Part shown: in pieces, positions 22,615-33,475 of the stretch
Position numbering within the stretch: position 1 is the stretch's first letter
Layout of the letters: each line of letters begins with the position of its first letter
From: Platanthera guangdongensis
Taxonomy: Eukaryota > Streptophyta > Magnoliopsida > Asparagales > Orchidaceae
Length of the DNA stretch: 64,000 nucleotides
Assembly: GCA_039583875.1 (NCBI GenBank)
Contig: CM077162.1
Location: 65,593,259 to 65,657,258, forward strand
Direction of reading: 5' to 3'
Position numbers and translations under genes: made by a program
Notes under the pieces: model-generated
Databases searched by the model: none
Seen by the model: only the letters and a program-made list of their open reading frames with translations
What the model was told of the DNA's origin: nothing

Positions 22615-22960
22615 GTCCGAGGGTCGATGACATTAGTCGAGAATCGTCTTCTGATTCCCGCCGATCGGCGAGAATCGTCTCTCTGATTCTCGCCGATCGA
22701 CGAGAATCGTCGAGAATCAATTGTTGATTCTCGACGATCGACTACTTCGACAATTGTCGTCGACCGCGGCTCGACGATCGTCGAGTATCGTTGTGTATCG
22801 TCGAGCGCGGCTCGACGATCGGCGAGAATCGTCGAGTATTGTACTCTGATTCTCGCCGATCCTGTATGATACTCGTCGACTGATTCTCGCCGAACCTGCT
22901 CAGTGATTCTCGTCGATTGTCACCGATTCTCACCGATTGATACTCGCCGATTCTGAACCC
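22615..22960 (+). promoter_or_regulatory. CGA/TCG palindrome cluster in U3 of E
   Basis: Dense GATTCTCGCCGAT / CGAGAATCGTCGA words in both orientations, so that single strands could fold into many hairpins. It lies about 60 bp before the TATA box. The copy in the right LTR is at 29690-30030. Confidence 0.8.
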
Positions 22961-23014
22961 TATTTTCGGGTGGTCTGCGGATAGCGATTTTCCTGGGTTT
23001 ATTTATACCTTTGG

Positions 23015-23022
23015 TATAAATA
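23015..23022 (+). promoter_or_regulatory. TATA box, left LTR of E
   Basis: TATAAATA within TTTGGTATAAATAGGACAC; the right-LTR counterpart is at 30083-30090. Confidence 0.75.
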
Positions 23023-23547
23023 GGACACTTAGGGTTTTCGGGATCGCTCTCTCTCTCGATTTTCTCCTGTAGCAGATCGAAACCCGACGGAAGCCGTTCC
23101 GCCTTTCGATCCGCCGATCCCGATCCCCGCCGCCGACGGAAGAGTTCCGCCGCCGCCGTGTTTGCTCCGTCGACCGCCTCTTCTCCAGTGACTGTCGCTG
23201 GTGCTGCTCTTCCTGGCGCGGACCTAGCAGTCCGTGGAATAGCCGAGGTGCGGTCTTCTCCTTCCAGATCTTCCGTGCGATGGAAAGCTCGGCGTTCTCC
23301 CGCTCGTGTGGACTTCTGCTGAAACGTGGACACTATTCCACGAAGAACTCGCCACCAGCATAAATCAAAGTTTGGAGCATCTCCGTTGAGTTGTGACTCA
23401 ACGCCACCGAGGTAATTTTTGCCTAGTTTTTGCTAACTTCTTGATTCAACGTTCATAGCCCGATCCACATCTCTTTGGGTTTTTCTTGATGTTTATTTTT
23501 CCGCTGCGTGCACAAGCGTTGTGCCATCCATATAGAGAAACCCAACA

Positions 23548-24528
23548 GTGGTATCAGAGGGAGGTTGCGGCCATGATCGTTGTTTTGGAAGTTTGTTATT
23601 CCAGTGCGTGTAAACCTAGGGATTTAGAAGTGTTCTAAATGTCTAGATTTAGTCTTGGTCTCCTCGCCAAGAACGATTGGAATTTCGGTGGATTTCTAAG
23701 TGTTAGAAATTGTGATCTCCTTAGCAGTAACCATCCCTCGATTTTGTTTTGGATTTTGAATCCAACAAAGAGAGATGAGCTTGTCTACTGCTTTAAGTTG
23801 AGCTGTCTTTGCCTTTGTCCAATGCATGTAAATCTGAGGATTTGGAAATTTCCGGATGTTCAGATTTAGCCCTTCCTTCTATCAAATGTTGATGGTGTCA
23901 GGATGTGCACATAAAGGATGCATGTGGTTTTAGAAGAATTGTTTTTCTTTGGATGTGCACGTCGATCAAATGTTGATCATGGTTAATTGTTAACCTATAT
24001 TTGAAATCCCTTCATCAAATATTAAGTGTTCGGATGCCTTCCGATGGATGACACTCTTCCTGCCTCGATCGATGAAGTGTGGGCTTGCCAAAGCAAGGTG
24101 CATCAATCTATCTTGGTAAGGGTGCGAGCGGATAATTGTGATATCCTACTGTCGACATCGGGTCCAGCTTAACTAGGTGACCTCAAAGGTTGAGTGCCTA
24201 GAGGCATAGGGTTGGCATGCACCATATGATGGATGCGAATAAGGAGTTATTCACCAACCATACAAGAATTGCATGAAGATGCAATTGGCAAGCGTTGCCT
24301 ACCTAAATAACCGCATCGTGAGAGGAACGCCAAAGCGGACTCATAGTGTTGGTGAAATACGGATCTTGTCCACTAAGAGAGTAGCTCGCATGAACTCTCC
24401 GAATTGCTAGTGAGGGCTATCTTTTCGAATAAAATAGTGGGAGTATTTTAATTGAAGTCCTAATTAGAATAAATTGTAATTGAAATTTAGGTACTGATTT
24501 TATTATGCATAAATTCTTGTAGAATTCC
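23548..24528 (+). other. Leader of element E with tRNA-iMet primer-binding site
   Basis: TGGTATCAGAGG at 23549-23560, one base after the LTR, matches the 3' end of initiator methionine tRNA, the usual primer of plant Copia elements. The remaining leader of about 970 bp has no convincing gene; a 76-residue frame at 23639-23869 has no support. Confidence 0.9.
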
Positions 24529-27500
24529 ATGGCAAGCGTTGCGCACTCCACGTTGTCTCTGAGAGCCATCCTTGAGAAGGATAAGCTCAGTGGGACAAAT
24601 TACATGGACTGGTATAGGAACCTGAGAATTGTTCTCAGGCAAGAGCGAAAGCTCTATGTCTTGGAAGAAGAAGCCCCCGAGGTGCCGACCGGGAACTCTT
24701 CCCGTGCTGAGAAAGATACTTATAAGAAGTTTACTGACGATGCTTTGGATGTCGAGTGCCTTATGCTTGCCACCATGAACTCTGAGCTTCAGAAGCAACA
24801 TGAGAACATGGGGTGCAAGGAGATTGACGAGCATCTCAAGAAAATGTTTCAAGGGCAGGCTCGTCAAGAGAGGTTCGACATCACGAAAGCGTTGTTTCAG
24901 TGCAAGATGAGAGTTCGAGACTCAGTAGGGACTCACGTACTCAAGATGATTGGGTATATAGAGAACCTTGAAAGGCTGGGTTTTCCTCTTGGTCAAGAGT
25001 TGGCCACGGATCTGATCCTACAATCGTTGCCGGACAGTTATGAGCAGTTCGTCTTGAACTACAACATGAACGAGATAGACAAGACACTGCCCGAACTCCT
25101 AAGCATGTTGAGAACTGCCGAAATCAATATGAAGAAGGCCAAGCCTGCCAGCCCCATACTGATGGTGCATAAGGGCAAGGGCAAAGCCAAGGGCTCCAAG
25201 AAGACGAAGGTAGGACCTAAGTCATATCTTGAGCCCAAGTCTTCAGCACTGATGAAAAAGAAGAGCACGGTGACGGATGGGAAATGCCACCACTGTGGCA
25301 AGGCTGGTCATTGGCGGAGGAACTGTCCTTCGTATATTGAGGGTCTGCAGAAATTGAGGGGAGGTATGACTTTCGCTTCTAATATCTACGTTATAGAGAT
25401 AAACCTTTCTGCTCCTTCATCTTGGGTATTGGATACCGGATGTGGTTCTCACATTTGTACAAATGTGCAGGAACTGGGAAGGAGAAGATTGCTGAGTAAA
25501 GGGGAGGTGGACCTCCGCGTCGGCAATGGAGCAAGAGTTGCTGCTGTAGCCGTAGGAGTTTACCGTCTTTCTTTGCCCAGTGGGCTTGTAATAGAACTAG
25601 ATAACTGTTATTTTGTTCCGGCGATAACTAGAAACATTATATCTATTTCATGTTTGGACATGATTGGATTTTCTTTTATAATTAAGAACAATTGTTGTTC
25701 TATATTTAAGAATGATGTTTGTTATGTTGTAGCCCAATTGTTTAATGGTCTTTACGTTTTGAACTTGGACCATCTGATCTGTAATGTAGAAAACAATAAA
25801 AGACTAAGAACAAATGATTCGAACCCTACTTTTCTCTGGCATTGTCGTTTGGGCCATATCAACGAGAAGCGCATATCCAAGCTCCATAGAGATGGACTTT
25901 TGGACTCATTTGATTATGAATCATTTGAGCGATGTGAATCTTGTTTGTTAGGCAAGATGACTAAAGCTCCTTTCACTGGTTATACTGAGAGGGCTGAGGA
26001 TCTCTTGGGTGTTGTACATAGTGATGTATGCGGACCCATGAGTTCCATGGCTAGAGGAGGGTATTTCTACTTTGTTACATTTACTGATGATTTCAGTAGA
26101 TACGGATATGTGTATCTTATGAAGTGCAAATCCGAGACCTTTGAAAAGTTCAAAGAGTTCAAGAATGAAGTAGAAAACCAGTTGGGTAAAAGGGTTAAAG
26201 CACTCCGATCTGATCGAGGTGGCGAATACCTGAGTCATGAGTTCCGTGATCATCTGAAAGAGTGTGGTATTGTATCACAGCTCACTCCACCTAGAACACC
26301 ACAACATAATGGTGTGTCTGAGAGGAGAAATCATACTCTGTTAGACATGGTACGTTCGATGATGAGTCATGCAGACTTGCCTGTTTCCTTTTGGGGTTTG
26401 GCTTTAGAGACTGCTGCAATGACATTGAATCGCGCTCCAACTAAAACGGTTCTGAAGACACCATATGAGATATGGACTGGGAAGCGTCCTAGTATGTCGT
26501 TCATTAAAATTTGGGGCTGTGAGGCATACGTGAGACGTCAAATGCCTGACAAGCTGGAACCCAAATCGGATAAATGTTATCTGGTGGGATATCCTAAGGA
26601 AACAAAAGGGTATTACTTTTACCTACCGTCTGAGGGCAAAGTGTTTGTCGCAAGGACTGGTGTCTTCTTGGAGAAAGAGCTCTTATCAAGAAAGACTGAA
26701 AAGGTAGAGCTTGAAGAAGTTCAAGAACCACATGTAGTGAATGAACCGAAATTGGATTCTGAGACAGGACTACAAGATGTTGTAGCTAGAGAACCTGCTC
26801 AGGGAACACAAGTCCTACGTAGATCTGGTAGACCGAGGTTTGAGCCTGAGAGATATGGATTTCTCGTGTCTCAAATAGGTAATGTGTTGCTCATGGATCA
26901 TGATGATGAACCAGCAACCTACCAAGAGGCTATGAATGGACCGGTCTCCGACAAATGGCTTGAGGCTATGAAATCTGAAATGGACTCCATGTATGCAAAC
27001 CAAGTTTGGAACTTGGTGGAACCACCTGGAGGGGTACGACCCAAAGGGTGCAAGTGGGTCTTCAAGAAGAAGACCGACATGGATGGGAATGTACAGACAT
27101 TCAAAGGGCGACTAGTGGCTAAGGGTTTCAAGCAAATTCATGGTATTGACTATGATGAGACCTTTTCCCCTGTTGCCATGGTAAAGTCCATTAGGATATT
27201 GCTTGCTATTGCTGCGTATTATGACTACGAGATCTGGCAGATGGATGTCAAAACGGCTTTCCTTAATGGAAACCTCCTTGAGGAAGTGTATATGACACAA
27301 CCCGAGGGTTTTGTATCCCCAGATGAAGCCACTAAAATATGCAAGCTGAATAAGTCCATTTATGGACTGAAACAGGCCTCTCGAAGTTGGAATCTTCATT
27401 TTGATGAGAAAATCAAAGAGTTTGGTTTCATCAAGAATGAAGATGAGCCTTGTGTTTACAAGCGAATCAGCGGGAGCATTGTTGTCTTCCTGATATTGTA

Positions 27501-28488
27501 TGTAGATGACATACTATTGATCGGGAATGACATTCCTACCCTGAAAGTTGTTAAGAACAACCTAGGGAACTGCTTTTCAATGAAGGATTTGGGTGAAGCG
27601 ACTTATATACTCGGTATTAAGATCTATAGAGATTGATCGAAGAAGTTGCTGGGTTTGACCCAGAGTACGTACATCGAAAAGGTGTTGAAGCGGTTCAACA
27701 TGCTTGAGTCCAAGAAAGGATTTTTGCCCATGTCTCATGGTGTGAATCTCTCTAAGGACCAGTGTCCAAAGTCTTGTGAAGATAAGGACCGCATGAAGTT
27801 GATTCCATATGCTTCGACAATTGGATCAATTATGTACGCGATGTTATGTACTCGACCCGATGTCTCCTTTGCTTTGAGCATGACTAGCAGGTATCAGTCA
27901 GACCCCGGTGAGTGTCACTGGATTGCAGTCAAGAATATCCTGAAGTACTTGAGAAGGACTAAGGACGTGTTCTTGGTGTATGGTGGAGAGGAAGAGCTCG
28001 TTGTAAGTGGTTACACGGATGCTAGCTTCCAAACTGATCGAGACGACTCCAAGTCTCAGTCAGGTTTTGTGTTTTGCCTGAATGGAGGAGCTGTGAGCTG
28101 GAAGAGTTCCAAGCAAGAGACAGTTGCTGATTCTACAACAGAGGCCGAGTATATCACAACAGCTAATGCGGCGAAGGAGGCTGTATGGATTAGGAAATTC
28201 ATCGGCAAGCTTGATGTAGTTCCTAGCATTGTTGGTCCCGTAGTTCTTTACTGTGAAAACAATGGTGCAATTGCACAATCTAAGGAACCTAGATCTCATC
28301 AGCGCTCCAAGCACATACTCCGGCATTTTCATCTTATTCGTGAGATTGTCGAACGAGGAGATGTAAACATTTGCAGAGTGCCGACTGAGGAAAATATTGC
28401 GGATCCGCTGACAAAGCCTCTCGCGCAGAGAAAGCATGATGGTCATACTAGATCGATGGGTATACGATACCTAAATGATAAACTCTAG
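24529..28488 (+). pseudogene. Element E gag-pol polyprotein, one nonsense codon
   Basis: Full Copia polyprotein in one frame from ATG 24529. Zinc knuckle CHHCGKAGHWRRNC at residues 253-266 (binds RNA); protease DTG at 302-304; integrase zinc finger H438, H443, C469, C472; integrase D499, D562, E598, with the standard 35-residue spacing between the last two; reverse transcriptase YVDD at 991-994; RNase H in the last 284 residues with TEAEYIT. The only visible break is TGA at 27634-27636, between reverse transcriptase and RNase H. It is most simply a CGA Arg codon changed by C-to-T. The total is about 1320 codons, the usual Copia size. Closest in style to TNT1-94-type proteins; lineage not assigned. 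Confidence 0.95.
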
Positions 28489-29457
28489 CTAGAATCTTGT
28501 GGGTTGCATGTAATCTTGTATTTTGTTGGCTGTTTGTTCATATGATGAACTGTGTACCTAGTTTTTCTTTTATAATTAATGGCAAATTCTTTTATTATGA
28601 ATTTTTCTATATATGATAGTTAAATGTTAACATAATAGATACCCTTAGAATGTTCGCTTCCATGGGACATCAAGTACGTGACTTGAATGTGAGAGCCCAT
28701 GATTTATTTGAAGCTTCATTCTTAAAGGTCCCTGGTCGAGTATCATCATAGAAGCTAAGGGTGATGATGGTACATGAAGACTAGCACGTGTGTTGACTGA
28801 TGACTGGTTCTCACAGGTCATGATATTGTGATATCAAGTCATCACGTGGGTACTTGTTAGTGAACAAGTTGTACTGGACAGATCCAACCTGAGACTACTC
28901 TGTGGATTGTCATCCAATCGTGTCACGAGTAGGTCTCAATTGACAATGGTGTTGTGATCCTTTGACCTGAAGTCACAGCATTCATCAAGTGAGGAAGAGC
29001 GTGCTTTGATGCCATCTAAAGTCTTCCTTGAGAAAGGCTGATGATAAGGGTGGTTGTTGGGCATGCTACGAATCATTTGGGTGTTTGTGTGTGAGCAGAT
29101 ATGGGATTTGTCCTCCTGTATGACAGGAGTTGCATCCATGGGCCCCTTGATGGAACTGGACTGAGAAATGCATAGCCATGCTTGGTTGAGTCAATATGTG
29201 ATATTGGACTCACCATTCTCTGGAAGTCCGTCCTGGATCAAGAAACTTGGATTGAGCTATTACGAGGGTGACACGGTCCATACCTCTAGTTCTTTCCGGA
29301 TGTAAAGGACAAAGGGACAAAGACAACGCTGATACATTGGTCATAAAGGCTTATGAGTTATAAACTCATATTGCTTGGGGAGCAATGATGCATTGCTAGA
29401 TGCCGCTCATTGTTTGTGAGGTTTTTGGTTTGATACTTTCGAGATCAAGTGGGAGTC
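28489..29457 (+). other. 3' non-coding region and polypurine tract of E
   Basis: About 970 bp with no supported gene; a 67-residue minus frame at 28936-29139 has no support. It ends in AAGTGGGAGTC just before the LTR at 29458. Confidence 0.85.
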
Positions 29458-30615
29458 TGTTGGAGTTACCATTGTGATTTGGAAGTGATCAAGCATGTAA
29501 TCTCACTGCCAACGCGATATGAGCCTGCAGGGTCGCACATAAGAGATGTGGAGAAGTTGGATGACTGACTGTGTTGGTAAAGGTTACCAATCACCGACCT
29601 GAATAGGGTTATGGGCAAAGTGTTGCCTTATAGGATCATCGGGTTGGGCAAATGTTGCCTTGAAGGGCTGGTTGGGATTGTCGTCCGAGGGTCGATGACA
29701 TTAGTCGAGAATCGTCTTCTGATTCCCGCCGATCGGCGAGAATCGTCTCTCTGATTCTCGCCGATCGACAAGAATCGTCGAGAATCAATTGTTGATTCTC
29801 GACGATCGACTACTTCGATAATTGTCGTCGACCGCGGCTCGACGATCGTCGAGTATCGTTGTGTATCGTCGAGCGCGGCTCGACGATCGGCGAGAATCGT
29901 CGAGTATTGTACTCTGATTCTCGCCGATCCTGTATGATACTCGTCGACTGATTCTCGCTAAACCTGCTCAGTGATTCTCGCCGATTGTCGCCGATTCTCA
30001 CCGATTGATACTCGCCGATTCTGAACCCTATTTTCGGGTGGTCTGCGGATAGCGATTTTCCTGGGTTTATTTATACCTTTGGTATAAATAGGACACTTAG
30101 GGTTTTCGGGATCGCTCTCTCTCGCGATTTTCTCCTGTAGCAGATCGAAACCCGACGGAAGCCGTTCCGCCTTTCGATCCGCCGATCCCGATCCCCGCCG
30201 CCGACGGAAGAGTTCCGCCGCCGCCGTGTTTGCTCCGTCGACCGCCTCTTCTCCAGCGACTGTCGCTGGTGCTGCTCTTCCTGGCGCGGACCTAGCAGTC
30301 CGTGGAATAGCCGAGGTGCGGTCTTCTCCTTCCCGATCTTCCGTGCGACGGAAAGCTCGGCGTTCTCCCGCTCGTGTGGACTTCTGCTGAAACGTGGACA
30401 CTATTCCACGAAGAACTCGCCACCAGCATAAATCAAAGTTTGTAGCATCTCCGTTGAGTTGTGACTCAACGCCACCGAGGTAATTTTTGCCTAGTTTTTG
30501 CTAACTTCTTGATTCAACGTTCATAGCCCGATCCACATCTCTTTGGGTTTTTCTTGATGTTTATTTTTTCGCTGCGTGCACAAGCGTTGTGCCATCCACA
30601 TAGAGAAACCCAACA
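29458..30615 (+). repeat. Right LTR of element E (1158 bp)
   Basis: Full LTR from TGTTGGAGTTACC to AAACCCAACA. The minus-strand frame of about 140 residues found here and at 22920-23333 is conserved only because the LTRs are duplicates. Confidence 0.94.
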
Positions 30616-30912
30616 CACTACTACCGCCATCGAGTGACTTCCAGCCCTGCCAGCTAGGTGAGAGCCTGACAGCGGGATCTGCTCGAGGCCCAAGGATGAC
30701 ACTGAGTGACTTCCAGCCCTGCCATCTAGGAGAGAGCCTGACAGCAGGATCTGCTCGGGGTCCACTACTACCTCCATCGAGTGACTTCCAGCCCTGCCAG
30801 CTAGGTGAGAGCCTGACAGCAGGATCTGCTCGAGACCCAAGGATGACACCGAGTGACTTCCAACCCTACCAGCTAGGTGAGAGCCTGATAGCGGGATCTG
30901 CTCGGGGTCCAA
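30616..30912. repeat. Remainder of D 147-bp array right of E
   Basis: About two more 147-bp units starting CACTACTACC at 30616 and 30763, ending in GGGGTCCAAATTCAC. This continues the array at 21666-22400. Confidence 0.9.
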
Positions 30913-31216
30913 ATTCACTTCACTTCTTCATGCGAGCTCATTGTGACAACATTGACATATTTAAAGAACTTTTATTAAAAATCAGAGTACCACTTACATG
31001 TCTTAAGGAAAAAAGCGCTTCAAGTAGGTGCAAATCCTACCCAGAGTCCTACGGGATTCCAACAACATCTATAGGATGGGCCAACTCCGGGTATGAAGAC
31101 CTTACACACAAAGTGTCAGCACACGACCCTGGTCATCACCTAATTCCACTTCTATAGCCATGACGTTCGCCTGAGTTCTTCTATGCTGGTCACTCTCCAC
31201 GCTCACCACACCAAAA
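30913..31216 (-). other. D internal DNA next to 5' LTR
   Basis: No gene seen. On the minus strand the LTR end CAACA is followed by TTTTGGTGTGGTGAGCGTGG. This could be a changed primer-binding site (element F has TTTGGTATCAGAC at this place), but it matches no tRNA that I recognise. Confidence 0.5.
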
Positions 31217-33470
31217 TGTTGAAACTGAAATCTCAGTCTCCTGTAGAGTTCGCCCTTGGGGAAGGGGTGACCGCTCACCTACTACCCTCAAGCGAACGAT
31301 CTAGGCACAAGATTAGGAACACAAGGGACAGACCCAAGGTCTCAACGTGGAGGTCCTGCCGCATACCCGGAAGACTAGCAAACTCTTCCCCTCCCAAGCC
31401 AAAAGCTGAGCTAAGGCACCTTCGGAGGGCTCTCTTGGCCGACCGAAACCTCTAAGGAGAATCTCAAGACCAACTCTCTCCTGACTAGAGTTGCCTCCTT
31501 GGGTCTATACAAAATGCTCCTCACCCGCCCTACTATTGGCGCAATCTTGCCGAGCAATTCTACGACACGCTGCCCTAATTAGGCCGCCAACAACGTAACT
31601 CTGTTGTCCTGAATGGCTATGAGCAGACCCTCAAGGGCTTCCCGATATCTTTACCTCGGGGTCCCCACGGGGTGAGCGGTTCACGAGCACACCACTTGCC
31701 CATGACAGAAGAAGTAAACTACACATCCACAGAGCATCACAGATATTTAAATAATTACAGGAATATGAATTCCATACTTCGGCATGTAGGCCTGCAATAT
31801 AAGAAAAAATAGGCCTTCGAGGGCCGGCACAAGCTTGGGCTTAAGCCCGCTATTCCCCGCTTGATACTACAGCACTTGTATGCCAACGTCCCGCCAAACG
31901 GCGACAAACTAAACAACTGTCGGCTAACATAAGCTAGCCAAATATATTGCACACACCCCTTTTTCGGGGCTATGGTGCGCATTCCCTGCAAATAGATAAT
32001 ATGCAACTTCCTCGGAGTCGTCTCCGGGAACCCCAGAACATCACCAATCCGGCTCACACGTCTGGATGGGTTTCACACAGCATGCCTAAACCCGTACTCA
32101 CGCTTCCGGGTGCTAATGCAGTTAATTGCAGGGACATACACGTTAACCTACCGAAAATCTCCCTTCCCCCACCCGTTTGTGGAGAGGGGCTTCCATGCAA
32201 ATATGTAAATTGAGGGCTTCACCTGCCCAAGTAGAAACATCGTTACCCTTGAAGCGTGTTTGGCGGCGGTGCCACGAGAGGAGCTCTCGACCGTTGTTGC
32301 TGGAGGCGGTGCCGGGAGAGAAGCTCCTGGCCGATCTAGCTAAAGGCGATGCCGGGAGAACAAATCTTGGCCGATCTTGCCCCAGGCGGCTGCGACGGGG
32401 AAGTAGGGCAAGGGTTTCGGGCCTTGCTTTGAGCGGCGCGTGCAGCGGCGCTCCGGCTGCCCTTTTTAGCCGGCGATGGGAGAGAAGAAGGGGGGTCGTG
32501 GTCAGCCTTGCCTTGCTACGGCACCGAGGGAGAGAGGGTCAAGTGAGATCGGGAGGCAAGGGGGGAGTGCGACTATGCTTTTTCTTTCCTCCAAAAAATC
32601 AGGTCTCTGCCTTTCTCCTTCTTCTTTTTCCGGCTCACCTGTACCCCCGCCCCCTTCCCTCTTCCATTTCTTTTTTTTGTTTTTCTTTTCTTCCCTGCTC
32701 CATCCCCCGCCCCTCCCTGCTTCTATTTCTCTTTTTTATTTTTTTACTGTCCTATCTTGCCCCCTGGAAGCCGATCGAGGCGAACGGCGCAGACATGCCG
32801 CGATAGAATCCGGCGGGGCCTTCCGACCGGAGAATGGATCAGAATAGTGAGGCGGCGGAGGTGCGGCGGTTGGTGAGTTCCCCTACGGCGGGCTACTGTA
32901 TGCAGATCGGAAGGGTGTCAAATGGGAAGCCAGAAACGACGCCGGCCATGCCCCCGACTCCTCCTGCGAAGAACTCCTTTCCCCAGCTTCTCGCCAAGAA
33001 CTCCGTCCAAAATTCCATCTGCCATCCCCCATTCCCTTCTAGACCAGTAAGCCTTAGGTCACCATGCTCCCCAATCTCTCTCTCTCCCTCTAAAAAGTTG
33101 CCGTGTGGCACGTGATGGCTTGGCCCGGCCGAAGAGTCCTCTTGCACCGGAACTCTAATGAGGAGAAAGGTGTTTTCCCCCTGGACCTCTTTATCTCTCT
33201 ACCTTTTTTATTTGTTCATCCCTTTTGTTGTACCCCCTGCCTACCTTATCTCCCTCCTCCTCATCTATATATATATAAATATATATATATATATACATAG
33301 TAAATGTACATGAATTTATACATAATAAATGTATAAACATAAGATTTTCGCATGCATGCATGACTACTTGCACGTCCTCGAACGGAGCTGCACCAAAACA
33401 TCGCTCACGTAGCATGCCCCGAGTCCGCCACTTGGGGAGGATCCCACTCGACCGGATATGGGGTTGTATA
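31217..33470 (-). repeat. LTR of element D (right, 5' copy)
   Basis: Aligns with 8460-10430 at both ends. An AT-rich ATATAT stretch at 33264-33300 lies near the start of the minus-strand U3. Small frames at 32177-32847 sit in the GC-rich, repeat-prone part and are not supported. Confidence 0.87.
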
Positions 33471-33475
33471 GGTAC
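33471..33475. repeat. Right TSD (GGTAC) of element D
   Basis: Matches 8455-8459. After removal of D the C3 LTR reads through GGGTACATCCACTC as in the intact LTR at 44380. Confidence 0.9.

Larger units (their letters stand above)
22401..23547 (+). repeat. Left LTR of element E
   Basis: Ends AAACCCAACA at 23547. The first 11 bases of the LTR (present at 29458-29468) are missing. U3 at 22615-22960 is crowded with interlocking palindromic words of the types GATTCTCGCCGATC, CGAGAATCGTCGAG and CGACGATCG. TATAAATA is at 23015-23022, followed by a GC-rich leader. Confidence 0.92.
22401..30615 (+). mobile_element. Copia element E, nearly intact
   Basis: LTRs 22401-23547 and 29458-30615, primer-binding site, full gag-pol, polypurine tract. 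It is inserted in the 147-bp array of D. The left LTR lacks its first 11 bases, and about 58 bp of the array are also missing at that side, so a deletion of about 70 bp removed the left TSD. By eye the two LTRs differ at only about 15 positions, making E one of the youngest insertions here. Confidence 0.93.
8460..33470 (-). mobile_element. Element D: non-coding Gypsy-related LTR element
   Basis: Bounded by TSD GGTAC (8455-8459 and 33471-33475). LTR-like ends are 8460-10430 and 31217-33470. No retroviral protein is encoded in the internal DNA (10431-10671, 21015-22400, 30616-31216), which is mostly tandem repeats. Two points suggest minus orientation: a purine-rich tract on the minus strand directly next to the left LTR, and minus-strand LTR similarity to the R/U5 part of Gypsy element F (52805-52895). 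Such elements must borrow proteins from a coding relative. A and E are inserted in it. Confidence 0.85.

Noticed and set aside
22920..23333. Minus-strand ORF conserved between two places (also 29958-30401)
   Set aside because: Both are the same position in the two LTRs of E; conservation reflects LTR duplication, not selection.
23549..23560. tRNA-like match
   Set aside because: Only the 12-base primer-binding site complementary to a tRNA 3' end, as also at 44161 and 53233; no tRNA gene.
32177..33147. ORFs of 80-210 residues in 32177-33147
   Set aside because: Within the 5' LTR of D, overlapping in several frames with homopolymer-rich sequence; no domain.
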